NCBI RefSeq assembly: GCF_013284035.1
Contig: NZ_CP054141.1
Coordinates: forward strand, 3,720,001 to 3,784,000
Length of the DNA: 64,000 bases
From: Flavobacterium sp. M31R6
GTDB lineage: Bacteria; Bacteroidota; Bacteroidia; Flavobacteriales; Flavobacteriaceae
Reading direction: 5' to 3'
Shown one piece after another: positions 18,928 through 29,900 of this stretch. The notes under the pieces are model-generated. The model saw only the letters and a list, made by a program, of their open reading frames with translations, made no database searches and was not told the DNA's origin. The translations under genes and the position numbers were made by a program. The first letter of the stretch is position 1. The number at the start of each line of letters is the position of its first letter.

Positions 18928-19893
18928 CTAATTCTTGCCATTGTATTTTCTTAAAAATTTACGTGTTTTCAACCCAGACTCTTTAAGGTCTTCATCCTTC
19001 CAATTTCCTTCTGAACTTGCAGATTTCTTTACCATCGAACAGGTTTCGTCTTTATCCGAAATGGACCAAGTAATCCAACTTAATTTTCTCGCTTCCATCC
19101 AATCGATGTATTCTTGCCAAGCTACATAATTCATTGGTCCATCACCAGAAGCTTCCATCCCAGCCGATTCAGAAACAAAAATTGGCAAGCCACTTTTTAT
19201 TGCTTCGTCAGTTTTGTCTCTAAGTTCTTTTTTATGTGTCGCCGCATAGAAATGCATGGTATACATTAAATTAGTATAGCCTTTTATGGGATCCGCAGCT
19301 GGTAAATTGACGTCTTGATCCCATCTCGGACTTCCTACCAAAATAATATTGTCCGGATCATTGGCTCGAATCACTTTGATTACTTCCTCGGAATAGGCTT
19401 TTACTTCAGGCCACGTTTCATAGTCCGGTTCGTTAAAAACCTCATAGATTACATTTGGGTACTTTCCGTATTTCTTGGAGATTCCATCAAAATATTCCTT
19501 GGCTTCTTTCAAGTTAATATTATGGCTGTGCCAATCGATGATTACATAAATATCAGATTTGATGGCTCCTTTTATAACCGCTTCGATTTTATCTTTAGAA
19601 AAATCGGGTTCCTTCATATAAGGATGCTCCCCAATTTCGATTCCCATTGCAGCCCGAACAATCGTGCAATCGAAATCTTTTTTTAACCAAGCTACCGTTT
19701 TTTCATTATAAAACCTTGGCCAAATGCTATGCCAGCCAAGACTTACCCCTCTCAAAACAATTGGCATTTTATTTTTATCTACCAATTGAGTTCCTTTTAC
19801 GCTAAGCTGCCCGTGCTTTTTGACGAATTGTGCGTTTGCTATGCTAAAACTTAATGCCAGCAGAAACAAGATAATTTTAGATTTTAATTTCAT
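18928..19893 (-). CDS. GH5 endo-beta-1,4-glucanase (GH5_2-like)
   Basis: 321-residue secreted enzyme with signal peptide (cleavage near ANAQ, residue 22). The fold is a single GH5 catalytic domain without a carbohydrate-binding module. Acid/base Glu155 is in YEVFNEPDYE and nucleophile Glu242 in PIFVSESAGM; HFYAATH and WHSHNIN are the usual substrate-cleft segments. The KHGQLSVKGTQLVDKNKMP start and WSISDKDETCS end resemble GH5_2 cellulases. In a mannan locus it would cut Glc-Glc or Glc-Man bonds of glucomannan, complementing the mannanases. It lies 9 bases after the GH27 gene, in the same transcript. Confidence 0.88.
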   Translation of the reverse strand: MKLKSKIILFLLALSFSIANAQFVKKHGQLSVKGTQLVDKNKMPIVLRGVSLGWHSIWPRFYNEKTVAWLKKDFDCTIVRAAMGIEIGEHPYMKEPDFSKDKIEAVIKGAIKSDIYVIIDWHSHNINLKEAKEYFDGISKKYGKYPNVIYEVFNEPDYETWPEVKAYSEEVIKVIRANDPDNIILVGSPRWDQDVNLPAADPIKGYTNLMYTMHFYAATHKKELRDKTDEAIKSGLPIFVSESAGMEASGDGPMNYVAWQEYIDWMEARKLSWITWSISDKDETCSMVKKSASSEGNWKDEDLKESGLKTRKFLRKYNGKN

Positions 19894-19902
19894 ATCTCTA
19901 AA

Positions 19903-21141
19903 TTAAGGAATTAGTCTTAGTGTAATTGCATCATGTGAAGCAATATCGGCAGTGAAATTCTTTTTGGTCGTTCCTACTTCTTTGTTTTTCCAAAGGTCTT
20001 TGATTTTGAAGTTTGTTTTATTGAAATCGGCTTCAAAACCAAAATCAGCATCTTTGATTGGATTTTTCTTCCAATCGTAGTTGATTTTTCTCGGTGCATC
20101 GGTTCTGTTTAAAAAGGTGATTGCCCAATTTCCATCGGATAAAGGTTTTACCCAAACTTCCAATCCGTCTTCGGCAGAAAGCTTGAATCCTTGTATTCCC
20201 AATTTATCCTGATTCACGGCAATCAACTCTTTATTGGTCAAAATAGCCAATGTTTCTTTGGACATTTTTCTGAAATCATTTCCGGCAATCAAAGGCGAAG
20301 CCATCATACACCACATCGAAAAATGGGTTTTATCTTCGGTATTGGTCATTCCGTCACCCACTTCCATCATATCAAAATCGTTCCAATGATCCGGCCCGGA
20401 AAATTTACGGATGTCTTTGCGCATTTCGGCAATTTTCATGAATCCCCAAGACGACCAATTCCCTTCCTCGTGATGGAACTCGCAATCAAAACATGGATAA
20501 ATATCACCCGATATTCTCCAAAGGTTTCCTATTGGTTTTCCCCAATCCCAAGGTTTGTTGTCACCCCATTCGCAAAGACTGAAAACAATAGGTCGCCCTG
20601 CGGTTTTAAGAGCGTTACTCATCGTGGCATAAGCCTCGGGAGCGTTGATTCCTGCAGTATTACACCAATCGTATTTTAAGAAATCAATTCCCAAATTGGC
20701 ATAAAAGCGTGCGTCTTGGTACTCATATCCTCGCGTGCCTGGGTAACCTGCGCAAGTGTGGGTTCCGGCACAATTGTACAGACCAAATTTTAGTCCTTTA
20801 GAATGTACATAATCGATTAAGGATTTCATTCCGCTTGGGAATTTGATTGGGTCTGGGACTAGATTTCCATCAGTATCACGCTCTTTTGTCATCCAACCAT
20901 CGTCGAGAACAATATAATTGTAGCCTGCCGCAACCATTCCTGAGGCAACCATAATATCGGCGGTTTCTTTGACTAATTTTTCATCGATGTTCGTTTCGAA
21001 GGTGTTCCAAGAATTCCAACCCATTGGTGGTGTCATCGCAAGGCCTTCGAATTTTCCAGTGCCTTGTTTATAAACATTTCCTTGAGAGAATCCCTGAATT
21101 ACGATGCTTCCTAAAAGAAAGCTGAGAAGTATTTTTTTCAT
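19903..21141 (-). CDS. GH27 alpha-galactosidase
   Basis: The frame is open from an ATG at 21174, but the second Met (21141) begins a clean signal peptide, MKKILLSFLLGSIVIQGFSQ, so I place the start there (412 residues). The sequence has the GH27 blocks TPPMGWNSWNTF, YIVLDDGWM, LKYDWCN with the nucleophile Asp (residue 158 from the chosen start) and RISGDI with the acid/base Asp (213). The C-terminal beta-sandwich begins after KLSAEDGLEVWVKPL. It would remove alpha-1,6-galactose branches from galactomannan or galactoglucomannan in the periplasm, allowing mannanases and the phosphorylase route to proceed. Confidence 0.92.
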   Translation of the reverse strand: MKKILLSFLLGSIVIQGFSQGNVYKQGTGKFEGLAMTPPMGWNSWNTFETNIDEKLVKETADIMVASGMVAAGYNYIVLDDGWMTKERDTDGNLVPDPIKFPSGMKSLIDYVHSKGLKFGLYNCAGTHTCAGYPGTRGYEYQDARFYANLGIDFLKYDWCNTAGINAPEAYATMSNALKTAGRPIVFSLCEWGDNKPWDWGKPIGNLWRISGDIYPCFDCEFHHEEGNWSSWGFMKIAEMRKDIRKFSGPDHWNDFDMMEVGDGMTNTEDKTHFSMWCMMASPLIAGNDFRKMSKETLAILTNKELIAVNQDKLGIQGFKLSAEDGLEVWVKPLSDGNWAITFLNRTDAPRKINYDWKKNPIKDADFGFEADFNKTNFKIKDLWKNKEVGTTKKNFTADIASHDAITLRLIP

Positions 21142-21198
21142 TTTTATTTTTTTTAATTCTATTGTTTTAATCACTAAATTTCTTGTTCTGCAGAATTT

Positions 21199-21232
21199 GC
21201 GTGAGGGCTATCGGGATTGTGGTCACGCCCTA
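21199..21232 (-). repeat. Reduced family A repeat, copy 4
   Basis: Read on the minus strand it is GGGCGTGACC, a short CACAATCCCGATAG core, then CCCTCACGC: the head and tail of family A with the variable middle lost. It lies between the GH2 stop and the GH27 start, within one transcript. Confidence 0.6.
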
Positions 21233-21239
21233 AATATTT

Positions 21240-24125
21240 TTATGGTTTTGTTGCATTTATTTTTATTTCGGCTTTTTTGAGCCCGTTGCTGGTCGCGGTC
21301 AACGTAATTTCGCCAGTTTCTCCAGTTGATTGCACAATGACTTGTGCCAAACCACTGAACAATGTGCGTTTCCATGCGGGCGCCGGCGTTAGGATTTGAA
21401 TTGTTCCTGGATTGGTGTTGACAGTTCCCCACTTGTATCTGTAAATTAAAGGTACGGCAACAATCGCAATGGTGTTTTTCCCTGCACGGAGATTGGATTT
21501 GTCGAGTACGAAAGTGTCTCCTTTTTTGTTTTCAGGAATAGCATTTGCGATTAATTTTCCGTTGATGTAAATGGATTGCGATTGACCGATGCTATTATAA
21601 AACAGATTGATTTTGGTCTCTTTGTAGTTTTTGGGCAAATCAAAATCGGTCCGATACACCACGGCTTTAGTTTTCTTGCCAAAAATGGTGTCACGGCTGT
21701 CTTTGAAAGCCTTGTCCCAATTGGAAACATCGAGATTATCTACTGTCTCGGCAGTTTCTGAAATAGAATTGACGATTTTTTCTTTTAAGTTCGAAATATT
21801 GATAACCGCGTTAGTTTCCAAAAATTGGTCAGGTTCTACGGAAGTGGGCTTCCCGTTTCCAATACCGATTATTTTTCCCGGACCTGAAATGGTAAAGGCG
21901 ATTTCGTTTTCGGAAATGAGTACTTGCAGGCCTGATTTGTCTTTGGTATCGACGGTAATCATCGCAATATCCACGTTATTTGCCTTAATAGTTTTTGTAT
22001 TGGATTGCAGACCAATGGCGACTGCATCGGAAGTAGTTTTTACGGTTTCGGTTAGGGTTTTCTTTCCATTTTTAAAGCCAATCGCTTCCAAAGTTCCGGG
22101 TGCATAATTGACTTTCCATTCCAAGTGACCATTTTTTTCCATCGCCTTTTTTCCTAAACTTTTTTTGTTTAGAAAAAGTTCCACTTCATCGCAATTACTA
22201 TAAGCCCAAACGTCAATGGGCTGTCCTTCTTTTCCGTTCCAGTTCCAATGCGGCAAAAGGTGCAAAACGGGTTCGGTTCCCCACCAAGATTTTAGGTACC
22301 ATGCGTTGTCTTTGTAAAAACCACATTGATCAACCATTCCAAAATAGGAACCTGTCGCCGGCCACACATACGGAGTGGGTTCGCCACGGTAATCAAAGCC
22401 TGTCCAGATAAACATTCCGCCTAGATATGCTCTTGAATCATAGTGTTTCCAACCTTGTTCGATGCTATGCGCATTGGCCGATTGCGGAAAATCGTAGGCA
22501 GGTTTGTATTGTTTTTCGTTGTCTTCAAAATAAATGCCACGAGTTGCAAAGGTCGAGCCTTCCTCGGTTCCCCAACTGGCCAGATTAGGAAATTCGCGAT
22601 GGTGTTTGTCGGTGGTCTCCTTGCCTCCGTGTTTGATGTAATTATAGCCTACTACATCAACAGCTGTGGCAATTCCGTTATCCCAATTACCACTAATTCC
22701 TGCCGTTATTCCTCTTGTAGTATCAATCGTTTTGGCAAAATCCTGCATGGTTCTGGCCATTCGGGTGCCAATGATATTTCCTTCTACGCCCCATTCTTCA
22801 TTGGCGATGGACCAACTTATGATGGACGGATGGTTTCGGTCGCGGAGCATCATCCGTTTTAATTCACCCAACTGTACATTAGTAATTCCCATCAATCGGG
22901 TTTCGTCTATTACTACCATTCCCAAACGGTCGCAGGCATCTAGTAATTCGGGTGTTGGTGGATTGTGAGAACAGCGATAGGCATTGGAACCAAATGATTT
23001 TAAAATGGCGATTCTGAAATCCTGTAAACCATCGGGCATTGCCACTCCTACTCCCGCGTGGTCTTGATGGTTATTGGTTCCTTTTATTTTTAGGTGTTTA
23101 CCGTTTAAGAAGAAGCCTTCGTTGGCATCAAAACGTAAGGTTCGGATTCCGAAAGTAGTTGTATGCGTATCGACTAATTCTGTTCCAACATAGATATTAG
23201 TCACCATTTTATGCAAATACGGATTATCTACCGACCACAATATCGGATTAGTCACCGCCAATTCTGCACTGAATTCTTTGGTTTCCATTGGTCTCAAATT
23301 CAGATTATCGATAGTTGCCGTGGCGATTGATTTTCCTGCACTATCGACAACAGTCTGAACTATTTTGAAATCTTGAAATTTATCTCCCTCATTGATTACC
23401 GAAACTTTAGAAGTCAGTTCGCCAGTATTTTCATTGAGTTTGGTTGTGCTCACAAAAGTTCCGTCTGCGGGTACGTGCAACGAACTGGTTTTGTTTAACC
23501 AAACGTGACGGTAAATTCCTGCGCCTTCGTAAAACCAACCTTCTTCCATCATGGCATCTACCCGAACGGCAATTGTATTTTCGCCCCCATAATTAACATA
23601 ATCGGTAACATCGTATTCAAAACCCAAATAACCCGACGGATTATTTCCCAGATAATGCCCGTTGAACCAAACTGTCGAATTACGAAAAACGCCATCAAAA
23701 GCAATGTGTATTCTACGTCCCAAATCTTCTTCTGGAATCGTTATTTTTTTGCGATACCAACCAATGGTGGCTTCAGGAAATAATCTACCTATATTTTTGA
23801 ATCCGTGGCTGTAACTCGCTTTTTCGCTAAATCCCTGCTCTATTGCCCAATCGTGCGGCAAATCTAATTTTCGCCAAGAGCGATCATCAAAATCGGTAGC
23901 AGCAGCTCCATCTCCATAAGTGGTTTTTGCCAAATAGGAGAAATAACCGGTTCCTGTATTAAAATCTTTGGCTGTATCGAAAGGATGACCAAAGGCAAAT
24001 ACCCAATTTTTATCTATGGAAATATGCTCCCGATTCCTGCTGTTTGAAGTCGATTGTGAAAAAACAGAAAAGGAAAAACTAAAGGATATAAAAAGCAGAA
24101 AAGGTATTGTATTGGGGTTTTTCAT
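21240..24125 (-). CDS. GH2 beta-galactosidase/beta-mannosidase-like enzyme
   Basis: 961 residues with a signal peptide (to about residue 24, VFSQS). The GH2 order is visible: jelly-roll sugar-binding domain (about 40-220), immunoglobulin-like domain (about 225-330), and TIM barrel (about 335-620) with acid/base Glu443 in SWSIANEEWG and probable nucleophile Glu521 in SWGTEEGS. A DUF4982-like domain follows (EWKVNYAPGTLEAIGFKNG), then an extra C-terminal galactose-binding-like domain (about 800-920). The DUF4982 domain is common in Bacteroidota GH2 beta-galactosidases. Specificity for galactose or mannose cannot be decided here. It lies after the terminator that closes susC-susD-SGBP and heads the GH2-GH27-GH5 set. 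Confidence 0.88.
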   Translation of the reverse strand: MKNPNTIPFLLFISFSFSFSVFSQSTSNSRNREHISIDKNWVFAFGHPFDTAKDFNTGTGYFSYLAKTTYGDGAAATDFDDRSWRKLDLPHDWAIEQGFSEKASYSHGFKNIGRLFPEATIGWYRKKITIPEEDLGRRIHIAFDGVFRNSTVWFNGHYLGNNPSGYLGFEYDVTDYVNYGGENTIAVRVDAMMEEGWFYEGAGIYRHVWLNKTSSLHVPADGTFVSTTKLNENTGELTSKVSVINEGDKFQDFKIVQTVVDSAGKSIATATIDNLNLRPMETKEFSAELAVTNPILWSVDNPYLHKMVTNIYVGTELVDTHTTTFGIRTLRFDANEGFFLNGKHLKIKGTNNHQDHAGVGVAMPDGLQDFRIAILKSFGSNAYRCSHNPPTPELLDACDRLGMVVIDETRLMGITNVQLGELKRMMLRDRNHPSIISWSIANEEWGVEGNIIGTRMARTMQDFAKTIDTTRGITAGISGNWDNGIATAVDVVGYNYIKHGGKETTDKHHREFPNLASWGTEEGSTFATRGIYFEDNEKQYKPAYDFPQSANAHSIEQGWKHYDSRAYLGGMFIWTGFDYRGEPTPYVWPATGSYFGMVDQCGFYKDNAWYLKSWWGTEPVLHLLPHWNWNGKEGQPIDVWAYSNCDEVELFLNKKSLGKKAMEKNGHLEWKVNYAPGTLEAIGFKNGKKTLTETVKTTSDAVAIGLQSNTKTIKANNVDIAMITVDTKDKSGLQVLISENEIAFTISGPGKIIGIGNGKPTSVEPDQFLETNAVINISNLKEKIVNSISETAETVDNLDVSNWDKAFKDSRDTIFGKKTKAVVYRTDFDLPKNYKETKINLFYNSIGQSQSIYINGKLIANAIPENKKGDTFVLDKSNLRAGKNTIAIVAVPLIYRYKWGTVNTNPGTIQILTPAPAWKRTLFSGLAQVIVQSTGETGEITLTATSNGLKKAEIKINATKP

Positions 24126-24252
24126 TTAATAATTTTTACAAAAAAAAGAAGAGTTCAACTTACAAGGATACTCAATAGAAACTAAAGATAGTGATACTTT
24201 TTTTTCAAAATATGCTTAAAAAACAGCAAAAAAAGAAAACACAAACTGTTCT

Positions 24253-24290
24253 AAAAAAAATATTCCCCAATTTTTCAATTAGGGAATATC
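24253..24290 (-). terminator. Strong terminator after the susC-susD-SGBP block
   Basis: On the minus strand GATATTCCCTAATTG pairs with CAATTGGGGAATAT-type sequence (stem about 12 bp) and is followed by eight T. It sits about 30 bases past the surface glycan-binding protein stop and would set the binding/import genes at a higher level than the downstream enzymes if read-through is partial. Confidence 0.78.
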
Positions 24291-24321
24291 TTAAACTAAC
24301 TCAATAAACAAAAACCAAATT

Positions 24322-25362
24322 TTATTTTAATACAAAACCAATATTGTCAATATAGAATGTGTTCTCAACACCATCGCCTGCTGCATTTTTAGACATATTT
24401 TGGAATGTAATATTTTGAACATGATCTGCGTTGCCCAACTCCGCCCAGGTAAATACAAAAGTATTCCACCCAGTTGTAACAGCCATCATGTTTCTTTCAG
24501 ACCAATCTCCATTAAAACATAACTTAAGTGTTCCTGGATTATCTGCTTTTATAGAAAGTCTAATTCCTTTATAATCGGATATTTGATCATACCAAGACCA
24601 GTTTCCTTGTACATTGTCCCAAGCGGCCATTTTCTTTTTGATATTAATTAAGCCTTGATCAGCTTTACCATCCGACTCATAGGTAAGATTATTCCAATCT
24701 GGAAAATCAAAACCATAATAAGCTATATCATCATAAATTGCGGTACCAATGGCATACTTAGAAGTTGCAGTACCCGAAATATTGGTTACTGAAATATACT
24801 TTTTATCAGCACCAGCAGGTAGCTTCACTTTAATTTCAGTTAAAGTAGAAGAAATTACAGGTACAGTTTCAGTTCCAATTTTAACAATCGGATTTAAGAA
24901 ATAATTTCCATAAATTGTGATTAGGTCACCTTCTGCCGCATTAACTGGTTGAAAACTTCCAAAAGTTGGTGATGGCGGAGATACCACAAAATCGTAAACT
25001 ATTGTACCCAATTTTGTAACAACTTTTAATTTATTACTTGCACCTGCATAAGGTGTTTTTTCATCTATTAATACAAATATTTCAGTATCTGTAACTAGTA
25101 CAGGATTAAAATAAGTGTCAAAATCATTAAAGTAAATTTTTTCAACAGTCGTAAATCCAGAACCTCTAATAATATAGTAATTTTTTGGATCACCTTGTGT
25201 AACCGGAACTAAATCTCCTTCTTCGGCTTTGGCCACACTAGTAATTGCCAATGTCCCTGAACCTGAATTGGAACTATCATCACTACATGAAGAAAAAACA
25301 CCCAGTACCAAAAGGGCCATTGAAACAATGGACAATAGGTATTTTATTTTTATATTTTTCAT
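24322..25362 (-). CDS. Surface glycan-binding lipoprotein with IPT/TIG domains (SusE/SusF-position SGBP)
   Basis: 346 residues. A lipoprotein signal ends at Cys26 followed by acidic residues (SSCSDDS), matching the Bacteroidota surface-export signal. Two IPT/TIG-like immunoglobulin repeats follow (about 40-130 and 132-205; note YIIRGSGFTTVEKIYFND and LITIYGNYFLNPIVKIG). The C-terminal domain (about 210-346) is a beta-sandwich with several tryptophans (QGNWSWYDQISDYKG, FNGDWSERNMMA) suited to glycan stacking. Its position directly after susD indicates it binds mannan at the cell surface. Glycan specificity is inferred from context. Confidence 0.85.
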   Translation of the reverse strand: MKNIKIKYLLSIVSMALLVLGVFSSCSDDSSNSGSGTLAITSVAKAEEGDLVPVTQGDPKNYYIIRGSGFTTVEKIYFNDFDTYFNPVLVTDTEIFVLIDEKTPYAGASNKLKVVTKLGTIVYDFVVSPPSPTFGSFQPVNAAEGDLITIYGNYFLNPIVKIGTETVPVISSTLTEIKVKLPAGADKKYISVTNISGTATSKYAIGTAIYDDIAYYGFDFPDWNNLTYESDGKADQGLINIKKKMAAWDNVQGNWSWYDQISDYKGIRLSIKADNPGTLKLCFNGDWSERNMMAVTTGWNTFVFTWAELGNADHVQNITFQNMSKNAAGDGVENTFYIDNIGFVLK

Positions 25363-25380
25363 AATATCAATTTTAAATAA

Positions 25381-26976
25381 TTATTTAAAGGTATATGGAA
25401 CTGGTGGCTCTAGTAATTTTGGATTCTTTGCCACCTCATTATCTGGATAGTCCATATAAAAATCATTTGTTGCATGATCCTCGCTATATACCGGCGTATA
25501 GTAACGTGCTCCGTATCTGTCTCCTCTGTTTTGTGCTGACATAATTGCGATTGCTTTTGTTTTATCGATACGTCCTAAATCGAACCAATAGTCTCCTTCG
25601 AAACACAATTCTTTTCTTCTTTCAAGAAAAATATCATCAAAAGTTACACTTGTCAAATTACTCAATCCAGCTCTTCTTCTAACAGCGTTAATTGACTTCA
25701 AAGCTGCTGCATCAGTAGTGCTTCCTCCACCTGCCAAAACAGCTTCGGCATGAATTAACAATAACTCGGCATAACGCATTATATAAGTATTGTTGTCCAT
25801 CATGGCCCAAGCATCTGCTGAACCTGTAGCAGCTCCGTTTACAACACCAATACAATATTTTTTGATTGCTCCACCAGATCCTTGCGCTAAATCTTTTCCG
25901 GTAGGCACTGTAAAACCAATTCCTTCGGTTGTTTTCATGTTTGGATAAGTATCTCCTGCAACCATGATCGTTTCATGTTTTCTTTTATCTGTAGCATCAT
26001 ATAAAGTAAAGATCTCTTGACCTGGCCCAAAAACTCCCGCATATGAAGCATTTGAAGTAGACAAATCTCCGTCTTTAAATCCAAATTGTGTATTACAGTT
26101 ATTGGCAGAACCATAAGAACCATCACCTTTCCACTGAATGGCAAAAATAGATTCTTCGTTATTGTTGTTTGCATAAGTAAACAAGTCGGCAAAACTTTTT
26201 GATGGCAATTCATCACCACCTAGCAATTTAAATTCACCGCTATTAATAACTTCCTCAGCCATCGCTCTAGCATTAGCATAATCTTTTTTATACAAATATA
26301 CTTTGGCTAACATTGCTTTTGCAGAACCTTTAGATACATGTCCGTTACTGGCATAATTAGCACCTCTAGTTTTGGCAACCAATAAATCAGCCGCTTTTAA
26401 GTAATCACTAGTTATCAATTTATATATGTCATCGACTGTATTTGTATTTACATAAGGATTACTTGTGAAATCTAAAGGGTTTTCAATAATTGGAACTGGC
26501 CCCCAAAGTCTTACTAAATCAAAATAAGCAGTAGCTCTCATAAAATAAGCTTCTCCAATAGCATTGTCCAATACATTTTTATCAACATCTGGCCCAACTC
26601 TACTGGCCAAAAAGTTAATAATCATATTAGATTGTTGCACATTGGCCCATAATGCCGACCAACCGTTTACCAATTCAGGATCACTTCCATTCAAAGCAAA
26701 AGTTCTTAATCCACTAACATCAGGAGATCCCGAGTACATGTTTCCTGAACCTACTTCAATAGCCCACCAAAATTTGTTATACATCTGAAACCAAGTTCTG
26801 CTGTACATCCCATTGGTTGCCGAACTTACTTGATCATTTGTGCTGTAATAAGAATCCAAACTTATCCCATCTTCTGAAGGTCTTTCTGTAAAATCTTCCT
26901 GACACGACCCAAACACAAGGAACGTTACCGCTACGAGCAGTAAACTATATCTATTTAAAAACAATTTCTTTTTCAT
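25381..26976 (-). CDS. SusD-like surface glycan-binding lipoprotein
   Basis: 531 residues. The lipoprotein signal ends at Cys25 (VFGSCQEDF). The TPR-like helical core is visible in GEAYFMRATAYFDLVRLWGPVPI, a hallmark SusD segment, with RYAELLLIHAEAVLA and the C-terminal ERRKELCFEGDYWFDLGR, both strongly conserved in RagB/SusD proteins. It forms the lid over the SusC channel and captures oligosaccharides. It starts 11 bases after the susC stop and precedes the IPT protein by 18, so the three form one operon. Confidence 0.95.
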   Translation of the reverse strand: MKKKLFLNRYSLLLVAVTFLVFGSCQEDFTERPSEDGISLDSYYSTNDQVSSATNGMYSRTWFQMYNKFWWAIEVGSGNMYSGSPDVSGLRTFALNGSDPELVNGWSALWANVQQSNMIINFLASRVGPDVDKNVLDNAIGEAYFMRATAYFDLVRLWGPVPIIENPLDFTSNPYVNTNTVDDIYKLITSDYLKAADLLVAKTRGANYASNGHVSKGSAKAMLAKVYLYKKDYANARAMAEEVINSGEFKLLGGDELPSKSFADLFTYANNNNEESIFAIQWKGDGSYGSANNCNTQFGFKDGDLSTSNASYAGVFGPGQEIFTLYDATDKRKHETIMVAGDTYPNMKTTEGIGFTVPTGKDLAQGSGGAIKKYCIGVVNGAATGSADAWAMMDNNTYIMRYAELLLIHAEAVLAGGGSTTDAAALKSINAVRRRAGLSNLTSVTFDDIFLERRKELCFEGDYWFDLGRIDKTKAIAIMSAQNRGDRYGARYYTPVYSEDHATNDFYMDYPDNEVAKNPKLLEPPVPYTFK

Positions 26977-26987
26977 TTTATCTTTTT

Positions 26988-29900
26988 TTAAAATTCTACG
27001 TTAAGTCCAATTGTAAATGTTCTGGCTACTGGGTATCTTCCATTATCAATTCCTGACAAAAGCACATTCTGATTAAATGAACCAATCTCTGGATCATAAC
27101 CTGAATAATCAGTAAACGTAAGTAAGTTTTGAGCTGTACCGTATAATCTTAATCTTGTTACTTTAAATTTAGAAATAACGTCAGAAGGCAAAGAATACCC
27201 TAGTGTAACGTTTTGAATTCTTATATAAGAACCATCTTCAACATAACGATCTGAAATCAATAAGTTATTATTTGCTGAATCCGCAATAGGTCTTGGATTA
27301 TTACTTCCTGTATTCGTAGCAGAATAATAATCCATAGCATCTACAAGCTGATTGTCATATAAAGACGCATTTGTTGTTCCCGCTCTTTTTGTCAAGTTCA
27401 TTACATCATTACCGTACGATCCTTGCAAGAATATAGAACAATCAAAGTTTTTATATTTGAAATTATTTGTAAATCCAAAAGTCAAATCCGGATGAGGATT
27501 TCCAATAAATGTTTTATCATTTGCATCTATTTTACCATCTCCATTAATATCTTTGTATTTTACATCTCCCAAAGAAGTCTCTCCTGCCCCTGTTCCAACT
27601 GGCTGACCAAACTGAATTGGAGCACTGTTTAAAGTTGCTTGATCTTTGAATATTCCATCCGTTTTATATCCGTAAAACATTCCGATAGGATTATTAACCG
27701 TTGTATTGGTAACAACGACAGGTTGGTATCCATTAGTATTAACTTCTTGCGTCAAAATAATTCCGTTGGCAATTTCATCTAAATTATTTTTGTAATGTGA
27801 TACAACCAAAGAGGTATCCCAATTAAAATTGCCTGAAGATTTAAGATTATATCCTAAAGTAATATCATATCCTTTATTACTCATCGTACCTAAATTAGAA
27901 TAGGGTGCAGAAACCCCTCCGTATTGATTTCCACCTCCAGTTAAGTATAGAGGTAATGGCACTTGAAACAAAAATCCTTCTGATTTTTTATCGTAAAAAT
28001 CGACGCTACCAAACAATTTAGATTCCAACATTGTAAAATCAATACCAAAGTTAGTTTGATTCAATGATTCCCAAACTAAATTAGGATTTGGATAATTCGC
28101 CGGTAAAAACCCGCTTCCCAATCCTGAGTTTTGAACATTCAACATCGCAGAATAGCTATTGTTTGGAATCTGTTGGTTACCAGTTTCTCCATAACCCAGT
28201 CTGAATTTAATATTATCCACATATTGACGCGTTCCCTCCATAAAAGACTCATTAGAAAGTTTCCAAGAACCAGAAATTGCGTTAAACACCCCTTTTTGGT
28301 TGTCTGTTGTAGGGTCAAATTTAGACGAAACGTCTTGTCTTGTAGAAGCTGTGATACTGTACTTGTCATTAAAGTCATAAATTACACGAGCAAAAAGAGA
28401 CGAAAGAGAAGCGCTTCCTTTATATTGGGTTACTGTATTATTATCAACATCGGCCAAATTTAAGGTATGAATAGAATTTGTTTTAAAACCTTGCGCAGAT
28501 GCTATTAATCCTTCCCAATGCGAATCATTTGCTTCTTGACCTAATAAAATTGTAAAATGATGTTTATCGAAAGTTTTATCATAAGTCAGTAAGTTTTTAA
28601 TATTCGTAGAATACCAATTTTGTCTTCTAACATCTAGATCTGCTAATAAATTTTCTTGACTGCCCCATTTATAAGAAGGTCTAAAATCGTCATTTTCAGA
28701 AAATTCAGTATTTGCAGCAATCTCTATACGATATTTCAATCCTTTAAAAAGATCTGCCTCGGCATACATATTTCCTAAGAAATTTTTTCGAACCAAAGTA
28801 TTTTCTCTAGTCAAAGCTTCTGCAACCGGGTTATAATAGGTAACACTTTGTTCTGATGACGGTGGTCCTGCAAATGTTCCATCAGCATTTCTAACTGGTA
28901 TATCTGGAGATTGCAATAAAGTATTCGAAATTAATCCAGAAAAACTTTGGTTTACTGTAATATTCTCATTGGTAATACCTCCAGACATATTTCCTCCTAC
29001 TCTTAACCAACTTTTAATTTTAGAGTCCAAATTTAATCTTACAGTATATCTTTTTAATCCAGAATTAATGATAGTTCCCTCATTATCCAAATAACTTCCA
29101 GATAAATAGTAACTAGTACCATCTTTAGCACCTGAAAAAGATAATTGGTGACTTTGTGAAATGGCTGTTCTATATACTTCATCTTGCCAATTTGTTCCAG
29201 GTCCTAATAATTCAGGATGTGAAAATTCCTGACGCGTTTGAAATCCCCATAATTTAGCCAAATCTGTTTTTAGAGTAGCATACTCCGGCAAAGTCAAAAC
29301 ATCTAATTTATTGGTAACATTACTAATTGAAGTGAAATTTTCATAAGCAACTCTACCTGTACCCTTTTTCCCTGATTTGGTAGTAATAATAATAACTCCA
29401 TTAGCACCTCTTGAACCGTAAATTGCTGTTGCAGAAGCATCTTTCAAAATATCCATAGATTCAATATCACTAGGATTGATCATTGATAATGGGCTAACTG
29501 CATTGTTTCCGCTTCCTCCTGATGAAGAAAATCCATCTCTACCGGCCAAAGGACGACCACTTGTAGATTTTCCTGTAGCATCTCCAGAAACAGGAACACC
29601 GTCAATTACATATAAAGGTTCATTAGTTCCAGATATAGAAGTTGTCCCTCGAATCCTAACAGAAGCAGCACTTCCAGGAGCACCTGAGTTATTCGTTACA
29701 CTTACCCCTGCAGCCTTACCTTGAAGCATCTGGTCAACACTTACTACTTTTAGGTTCTCAATATCTTTGGCTTTTACAGTAGAAACAGATCCATTAAGAT
29801 TACCTCTTTTTTGAGTTCCATAACCAATTACAACGATTTCTTTCAAGTTTTCAGAAGCAGATGTCATAGTAACATTTAGCTTAGAACTTCCTTTTACCCC

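Noticed and set aside
20191..20679. 162-codon plus-strand ORF inside the GH27 gene
   Set aside because: Antisense to conserved GH27 catalytic sequence, with no family features of its own.
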